Source: Bacteroidales bacterium (GTDB lineage: Bacteria > Bacteroidota > Bacteroidia > Bacteroidales > Muribaculaceae). Taken from it: a stretch of 64,000 bases of DNA. Within the stretch, counting starts at the first letter, position 1, and the number at the start of each line of letters is the position of its first letter. The notes beneath the pieces were generated by a model. The model searched no databases. It was given only the letters and a program-made list of their open reading frames with translations, and had not been told where the DNA came from. The position numbers and the translations under genes were made by a program. Below are positions 58,865 to 64,000 of the stretch, piece after piece. Location: assembly GCA_015061055.1 (NCBI GenBank), contig SUXH01000003.1, positions 112,496 through 176,495 of the forward strand. The letters are read 5' to 3'.

Positions 58865-58886
58865 CCTATAAAATCTAATAAATAGA

Positions 58887-60074
58887 TTACTCTTCTTCTG
58901 CACTTACTACTTTAGTTGAGCCATCAATAAAATTGTCAACAGTTATGTCTAAAGAAATTGGTTCTAAATCTCCAAATTTCAAAGTATAAATATATTTTTT
59001 ACCTTGTTCCCATGTTGCATCAAGAGGGAATTTCTTAGCAGTCGTAGAATAATCATACATTAGAGCATCCACTCCTTCTTGATATCCCTTTGTTGGATCA
59101 GAAATATTATAAACCTTATAATTTACACACAAAGTAAGTCCCTGCTTTTCTTTTCCATAAATATCTGTATATGTAGTTTCATCATTGTCATCATCCGCTT
59201 GATAAATGAACGGAATAGCCATAATTGCTTTTTCATCAACAGCTACATCAACGTATTCATCATCAGCTAATTTTATATTAAGACCTTCAATTATCTGATA
59301 CAATTCTAAATTATATGCACTTGTCCATGTTCCTTGATTAGCTAATACACCATTATTATCCACTACATTAGCATCAGTACTTTCGTTTGGAAGTGAGAAT
59401 CTACCATCACACACGGTTCCCCAAAAAGATACGCTACTTATTTCCACATATATATTGTTCGGAATTGTATTTATTGCATTAATAACTAATTGCGCACACG
59501 CATGACGGAAATTCAATGTAACTGTTTTGTTTATTGCATCTGCAGCGGGTTTACTTAATCCTGCTTTTACAGCATAAATAAGATCGTGACCATATTCTGG
59601 TGCATTCTTCTCCATTTCACTAACAAATGGCTGTACAAAAGCAATTTGAGGATTTTCTAAATTTTCATCAAAACCATACCAACGATACATAGGTTGATTA
59701 GTTACGCCACTTTCTGGATCAAATTCACCTTCATTTGATATATAATGTTCTGGTGGCACAATTGCATAAAAAGTAAGCGTGCCTTCTCCTGGCCAGTAAT
59801 AAGTCTCACCATTAGAAAAATCATATTTTTCCCCTTTCTTTGTTACACCTACTCCTGGAATATACATCTTTTTATTACCTTCACTATCTGTATGTACAGC
59901 ATAGACGATAAATGTCTCTGGTTTTTCTGAACTTGAATAATTTGTAGCAGCACGACTTGCATTATCTGTCACAGCATCAAAACTGATAACATCTTGCTTA
60001 ATTTCCATCACTTCATCATTTGAGCAAGACACCAATGACATTGTAGCTAATGCTACTAATAGAATTTTTTTCAT
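58887..60074 (-). CDS. Fimbrillin family lipoprotein, second copy (395 aa)
   Basis: A lipoprotein pilin. The signal MKKILLVALATMSLVSC-S has its lipobox Cys at 17. The body has the fimbrillin layout: a conserved NFRHACAQLVINA core (about 187-199) and a C-terminal strand pair KYIYTLKFGD...SLDITVDNF. Type V pilins reach the surface as lipoproteins and are trimmed by an arginine-specific protease before strand-exchange assembly. The cleavage Arg cannot be set with certainty here. It is a paralogue of the gene 21 nt upstream. Confidence 0.82.
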   Translation of the reverse strand: MKKILLVALATMSLVSCSNDEVMEIKQDVISFDAVTDNASRAATNYSSSEKPETFIVYAVHTDSEGNKKMYIPGVGVTKKGEKYDFSNGETYYWPGEGTLTFYAIVPPEHYISNEGEFDPESGVTNQPMYRWYGFDENLENPQIAFVQPFVSEMEKNAPEYGHDLIYAVKAGLSKPAADAINKTVTLNFRHACAQLVINAINTIPNNIYVEISSVSFWGTVCDGRFSLPNESTDANVVDNNGVLANQGTWTSAYNLELYQIIEGLNIKLADDEYVDVAVDEKAIMAIPFIYQADDDNDETTYTDIYGKEKQGLTLCVNYKVYNISDPTKGYQEGVDALMYDYSTTAKKFPLDATWEQGKKYIYTLKFGDLEPISLDITVDNFIDGSTKVVSAEEE

Positions 60075-60095
60075 ATTGATATTCGATTTATTACA

Positions 60096-61244
60096 TTATT
60101 CTACAACTACAGAATTATCTACAGGAGCAAAAAACCAATCATCAACAGTTAAGTTAAATTTAATTGGTTCAGATCCACCTTCAAACACTATTGTGTATAA
60201 ATACTTTGTACCTGATTCCCACTCAACATCTATTGGCATTAGAAAATCTCCTGTATGAATAGGCACATACTCCTCTACTCGAGTTGGGTTTCCATTCTCA
60301 TCAAATATATGCTTTTCTCCAATATTATATATCTCACAATTTATAATGATATAAGGTTTTCCTGAATCTGCATAAGTTGATTTATCATTTTTATCAGTTC
60401 CGCCCCAAACATTAGTATGAGGAACTAACATCAATGCCAAAGCATCATTAGTATTTGTTAAATCAGAATAAGTAACTTCTTCATTTCCCTTCAATGTAAC
60501 ATCATCAAAATCCACCTTAAAACTTGTACTATTCGCTTTACCTCCTACAGCAGGAACATATATATCAATTGGCTTTTCTATTGAATTGAAATTACCTACA
60601 CCCATTGAATTCTTTACATATTGTTCTTCTGTACTACCTTGTGTACTTAAACCAAATTTAAAAATACCTGTTTTTGCTATATTAGCAATTGTAATATCTT
60701 TGATTACTACTTTTAAAGTTTTATTTGTAACTTCTGTATTAAATACGATTTGTGAAAGTGCATGACGGAAATTAAGATTCACACCATTTACTGCGCTCAA
60801 TTCTCTAGATTGATTTTTTGTAACTGCATATAAAAAATCCACTTGCTCGTTTACATTAGTAGCCGGAGTAAAGTCAATTTGTGCGCCCCAAATACCCAAT
60901 TGATTACCTAAATTATATTTAACATTAGAAGCTATAAAATCTAAAGCCATATTTTCATCTTCTGGCCAATATCTTGTATCGCTCTTATTTACCCATTTTC
61001 CATCTTCATAAGCCATAAGGTCTTGTGCGATATAAGCCTTTGTTGTTTCACCATCTTGATACAAAGCTGACACATAAAACTCTTTATGCAAATTATTTGC
61101 ACTATAAATCTCACTTGCACGACTTCCGTTACTACCTACAACATTAATGTTAATTTCGTCCTTTTTAAGACTCAAAACATCATCATTCGAGCAAGATGCT
61201 AATGATAAAGTAGCTAATGCTACCAAAAAAAGATTTTTTTTCAT
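60096..61244 (-). CDS. Fimbrillin family lipoprotein, first copy (382 aa)
   Basis: Paralogue of the fimbrillin downstream: same signal (LVALATLSLASC-SNDD, lipobox Cys 18), same NFRHALSQIVFNTEV core (about 158-172) and same C-terminal pattern KYLYTIVFEGG...FNLTVDDW. The two differ widely in the middle, so this is an old duplication or a stalk/accessory pair. One of them is likely the main stalk subunit; the sequence does not say which. It follows the DUF5119 gene by 68 nt. Confidence 0.82.
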   Translation of the reverse strand: MKKNLFLVALATLSLASCSNDDVLSLKKDEININVVGSNGSRASEIYSANNLHKEFYVSALYQDGETTKAYIAQDLMAYEDGKWVNKSDTRYWPEDENMALDFIASNVKYNLGNQLGIWGAQIDFTPATNVNEQVDFLYAVTKNQSRELSAVNGVNLNFRHALSQIVFNTEVTNKTLKVVIKDITIANIAKTGIFKFGLSTQGSTEEQYVKNSMGVGNFNSIEKPIDIYVPAVGGKANSTSFKVDFDDVTLKGNEEVTYSDLTNTNDALALMLVPHTNVWGGTDKNDKSTYADSGKPYIIINCEIYNIGEKHIFDENGNPTRVEEYVPIHTGDFLMPIDVEWESGTKYLYTIVFEGGSEPIKFNLTVDDWFFAPVDNSVVVE

Positions 61245-61312
61245 AACACAAAAATTAGTTTAAATTTTAATTAAAAATATAATATTAAGTTTATTTTCCA
61301 CTATAATTATCT

Positions 61313-62398
61313 CTATCCAACTGTAATTATCTCGTTCACATTCACCCAATCGTCAACTGACGTATCATAAGGCGGTTTAGGTTTAAAAGAAATTGTATCT
61401 AATACTAACCCATCGATAATTAACTCAACCTTTCGCTTATTTTGCGCATTATGTATTTGGTTGGTAACATTGAATCTTTCTTCTAAATCTTCATTCACAC
61501 TATCGCCTTCTATTACTTGTGCGTCGTATGGGTATGCCTTCACATTTTTTTTACTATACCATACATACAAGATGACCTTATGTGGATTTAAATTTTCTTC
61601 TTGATGTCCAAATGTATAAAATTCACTTATTATTGTTGTTGAATCTGCTATATTCGCTTTAAATGGCAATGTAACACACTCACGTCCCAACTCATTTGAA
61701 CTTAACGATAATCCTCCTGACATACCTGATAAAGAAGCACACATTTGCAGTCCTTTTTGAAGATTCACAACATTAATAATTTTTACCATATAATGACACA
61801 TCAAATCCTCCGGATAGAAAGTAAGAATAAAATCTTCAGCTGTATTCTCTACATTCAATTGTGGAGCCTTCATATCGGATGTAATGGTTTCGTGAGTATA
61901 AGTTAATCCTGTTTCTGCCACTTCTACTTGTGTTACGGCACATCCCCACATCATATCGGGTGTAATCACAACTCGTTCATCTTCACTGCCTTCAGCACGT
62001 TTCACATTTGATGTATCTCTTTCATTTATTGGTTCAAAAAGATCACCTTCACGCGTAAATAAACTGTGATTATAATAATCAGTTACACCACCAAACATAA
62101 CACCTTCAGTGTCATTATTATAGCATATCACATTATAAGTGCCCTCAGCTAACTCGATATAACCTCCTTGCATATTAGGAAAGTCAAATCTTCGATATGT
62201 GCCTCCATCTACCGGATAGAAATAGATACACATACCTTTTGCGAATGCTTCAGGAGCATTTTTCCAGTCAAACACAACCTTCAACTTCACTCCATGAGGA
62301 TGATGATAACACAAATCCTTATGTTCACAAGATGAGAACGCAATAATGATTACTGCAAACAACATTGCGCTCAATAATGACTTAATGCATTTACTCAT
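61313..62398 (-). CDS. DUF5119 lipoprotein of the fimbrial operon
   Basis: A 361-residue lipoprotein (signal ending AFSSC-E, lipobox Cys about 24). The segment LKVVFDWKNAPEAFAKGMCI and the VICYNND block identify DUF5119, a family found beside fimbrillins in Bacteroidales. It ends in a VDDW-type strand like the fimbrillins, so it may share their fold and act as an anchor or assembly subunit. Its ATG overlaps the DUF3575 stop by 4 nt (ATGA), so the two are made together. Confidence 0.78.
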   Translation of the reverse strand: MSKCIKSLLSAMLFAVIIIAFSSCEHKDLCYHHPHGVKLKVVFDWKNAPEAFAKGMCIYFYPVDGGTYRRFDFPNMQGGYIELAEGTYNVICYNNDTEGVMFGGVTDYYNHSLFTREGDLFEPINERDTSNVKRAEGSEDERVVITPDMMWGCAVTQVEVAETGLTYTHETITSDMKAPQLNVENTAEDFILTFYPEDLMCHYMVKIINVVNLQKGLQMCASLSGMSGGLSLSSNELGRECVTLPFKANIADSTTIISEFYTFGHQEENLNPHKVILYVWYSKKNVKAYPYDAQVIEGDSVNEDLEERFNVTNQIHNAQNKRKVELIIDGLVLDTISFKPKPPYDTSVDDWVNVNEIITVG

Positions 62399-63681
62399 TT
62401 CGCACCCCCTTTCATCAAATTATAATTTCCACGACCAATCAACCACACAAGTGATACTTCAAGTTTTGTTGGTCCAAACCAATTTCTATCTTTTGTACAT
62501 TGCCACACATAGCATCCATCTATTGGCAAGTATTCCTTATATTCACCACCAAGATAACCTAATCCAAGTGTAAAATCGAGATTAAAACGACGCTTGATTG
62601 GCAAAGAATATCCGATTGATACTCCACCGCCCCAAGTCCAACGATCTCCAAGATAACCTCGACCTCCAAATTCAAAGTCGTAAGTAAGCATCTGGCCATA
62701 CAATCCCACGTGCCAACCTTGCAATGGTTTTTCGGCAGCCAAGCTACCAAAGTATTTACGTACTTCAAGATCACCTCCATAGGTGCGATGCCACCAATCC
62801 CAATCACGACTATGCCACCAAGAGTACATCCAATTACCGGCAATCGAAAATCCGTCTCCAAGATAAAACTCTGCTCCTATATTTGGCACGAGTGCGGCGT
62901 CGTAAAGAAGATTCGTTTTAACTGCCATATAGAACGGAGATTTAATTTCCGGTACAAAATCAAATGTAGGTGCTTTTAATTCAACCGGTGCATTTAGAGC
63001 CAATGGTTTTATATCCGGTGTAGGCAATGCCTTTGGTGCTGGAGTTCTGTCGATTCGTTCCACTTTTTCCCATTCAATTACAATCTGTAGGTTAAAGCTA
63101 CGCAACTTAGGGAAGAAATTCTTATACATATATTTCCAAGGCTTACCGTCGCGCAAATAAGCTAAACGAAGCTTTCTCACTTCCTTATTGTTCATAAATT
63201 CTGGTGCAGTGTGCAGAATATTAAGAACTTCGTCTTTATATTCCATATCACTTGCCAACACAAGTTCTTCAAGTCCCTTCCAATTGACACCTCGAGAATC
63301 TTCAACTATTATTGTATCAGGCAAATCAATGTATGATTTTAACACTGTTCGGATTCGCTTTGCGCGATTAGCCGACAAACGCTCATTCATTTTGATATTA
63401 CCTTCAGGTGATGCACCCGACACAATATGAATCTTTGACACCTTATATACTGCGGTATCACGTTGAATTTGCTTAATACGCTCAACGAATATCTTCATTC
63501 GTTCAGCATTATTCTTGAAATTCGGTTCCCACAACGAATAGCCTTGACGGAAATAAACTTCCAATGTATCGACTTTTTCATTGTGTAAAATTTTTACTTC
63601 CTCATTTTGATTTTTTGCCTGCCCTATTATAGAGGAAAAAACACAAAATAACGAAACAATTAAAATTCGTCCAATTTTCAT
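62395..63681 (-). CDS. OmpA-like plus DUF3575 outer-membrane protein
   Basis: First gene of the fimbrial operon, 428 residues from the ATG at 63681 (a GTG directly before it is possible). After a signal peptide (LIVSLFCVFSSIIGQAK), an OmpA/MotB-like region is seen at about 100-140 (IVSGASPEGNIKMNERLSAN), which in OmpA binds peptidoglycan. From about 250 the protein becomes a DUF3575 barrel-like domain (VKTNLLYDAALVPNIGAEF, then alternating aromatic strands). It is likely the outer-membrane base linking pilus subunits to the cell. Related proteins occur in other Bacteroidales fimbrial loci. Confidence 0.8.
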   Translation of the reverse strand: MKIGRILIVSLFCVFSSIIGQAKNQNEEVKILHNEKVDTLEVYFRQGYSLWEPNFKNNAERMKIFVERIKQIQRDTAVYKVSKIHIVSGASPEGNIKMNERLSANRAKRIRTVLKSYIDLPDTIIVEDSRGVNWKGLEELVLASDMEYKDEVLNILHTAPEFMNNKEVRKLRLAYLRDGKPWKYMYKNFFPKLRSFNLQIVIEWEKVERIDRTPAPKALPTPDIKPLALNAPVELKAPTFDFVPEIKSPFYMAVKTNLLYDAALVPNIGAEFYLGDGFSIAGNWMYSWWHSRDWDWWHRTYGGDLEVRKYFGSLAAEKPLQGWHVGLYGQMLTYDFEFGGRGYLGDRWTWGGGVSIGYSLPIKRRFNLDFTLGLGYLGGEYKEYLPIDGCYVWQCTKDRNWFGPTKLEVSLVWLIGRGNYNLMKGGAK

Positions 63682-63840
63682 CACAATAAATTATTCTATT
63701 TTTAAGCGATATTATAACCCAATAATACGCTTGTTAACCCTCATTTTACCTGCTAAATCACATCAACATCACAATACTATCATTATTCATTTTATGGCTA
63801 ATAGTCATAAAAAATCATAAAAAAAATGTAAATAGCGACG

Positions 63841-63848
63841 CAAAATTA
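63841..63848 (-). promoter_or_regulatory. Candidate -7 element of the fimbrial operon
   Basis: TAATTTTG on the minus strand (63848-63841) is the only exact TAnnTTTG found between the DUF3575 gene and the window end. It predicts a leader of about 155 nt. No TTG lies at the -33 distance; the poly-G run begins just above that position. Confidence 0.5.
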
Positions 63849-63872
63849 CAAATTTTATAACTAATAGCTCTA

Positions 63873-63884
63873 CCCCCCCCCCCC
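63873..63884. repeat. Homopolymer tract of 12 C (12 G on the fimbrial strand)
   Basis: Twelve uninterrupted C residues in otherwise AT-rich DNA, starting 24 nt upstream of the candidate fimbrial -7 box. Tracts of this length are prone to slipped-strand length change. Confidence 0.9.
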
Positions 63885-63892
63885 GTTAAAAT

Positions 63893-63973
63893 ATGTTAAT
63901 TCTCCAACAAATCAACACTTTCGGCATAGAAATGCCAGATAAGTGCGCCCACTGTGGGCGTCATCTGTGGTAA
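63893..63973 (+). other. Short ORF with a CxxC pair, 26 codons
   Basis: ATG at 63893 to TAA at 63971 reads through MPDKCAHCGRHLW, a CxxC pair like half a zinc finger. It begins 8 nt after the poly-C tract and lies in the GC-rich tail. It could be a chance ORF, a broken transposase start or a gene edge; the window ends too soon to decide. Confidence 0.2.
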
Positions 63974-64000
63974 TCGGGTGCTTCAGTTCCCGAACGTGAA

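Larger units (their letters stand above)
63685..64000. other. Gene-free right end: fimbrial leader, poly-C tract, GC-rich tail
   Basis: This 316-nt stretch has three parts. From 63685 to 63840 it is AT-rich with no ORF and would be the fimbrial leader. From 63841 to 63884 it holds the -7 candidate and the homopolymer tract. From about 63920 the base composition turns clearly GC-richer, with two small hairpins (GGCAT/ATGCC at 63923-63936 and CGCCCAC/GTGGGCG at 63946-63960). Confidence 0.6.

Noticed and set aside
62559..62861. 100-codon minus-strand ORF inside the DUF3575 gene
   Set aside because: Alternative frame of a real gene; sequence is Gly/Val-rich noise.

Overview
The window is AT-rich chromosomal DNA from a member of the Bacteroidetes, most likely order Bacteroidales. 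The evidence is a fused LpxC-FabZ gene, a tmRNA with the tag GENNYALAA, promoters of the Bacteroides type (TTTG or TTG, about 20 bp, TAnnTTTG), DUF4293, an animal/fungal-type (GT3) glycogen synthase, and a terminal operon of fimbrillin, DUF5119 and DUF3575 genes. The species cannot be named from sequence alone. Nearly all genes are ordinary core genes. I found no CRISPR array, insertion sequence, prophage, rRNA or tRNA gene.

Layout, first half. A metallophosphoesterase fragment runs off the left edge. It is divergent from an ABC-F ATPase (uup), followed by an ECF sigma factor with a 52-residue orphan ORF. On the minus strand lie a LolC/E-type permease, the tmRNA gene, and an operon of two YtxH proteins, a holin-X-like protein, a 95-residue orphan and prmA. 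Then come uvrA, a DUF4293 membrane protein, a large TPR protein, an exported M3 peptidase, dCMP deaminase, an S41 protease, 5-formyl-THF cyclo-ligase and a coupled pair (hemerythrin/RIC-like protein plus atypical LuxR regulator). Glycogen synthase and glycogen phosphorylase follow on the minus strand. After them are a small orphan, an acyltransferase and an omega-amidase on the plus strand.

Layout, second half, almost all minus strand. In transcription order from the right edge these are: the fimbrial operon (DUF3575/OmpA-like, DUF5119, two fimbrillins, one 1105-residue adhesin); a PASTA protein and rluD; an acyltransferase, tex, folK and a small membrane protein; lpxD, lpxC-fabZ and lpxA; clpP, clpX and recQ; guaB; two periplasmic PpiC isomerases, an OstA-like protein, mutL and a serine-hydrolase lipoprotein; and a TPR/propeller protein, cstA, a PHP phosphatase, metA and a U32 protein. 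Envelope biogenesis (lipid A, LPS transport, outer-membrane chaperones, pili) and protein quality control (tmRNA, ClpXP, PpiC) dominate.

The least ordinary parts are a 12-nt poly-G/C tract just upstream of the presumed -33 region of the fimbrial operon promoter, which could act as a phase-variation switch; the RIC-like/atypical LuxR pair; the YtxH/holin/orphan/prmA operon; and several structured untranslated regions. Several genes have longer in-frame TTG extensions. I placed the start at the downstream ATG where spacing or a signal peptide favoured it, and say so in the entries.
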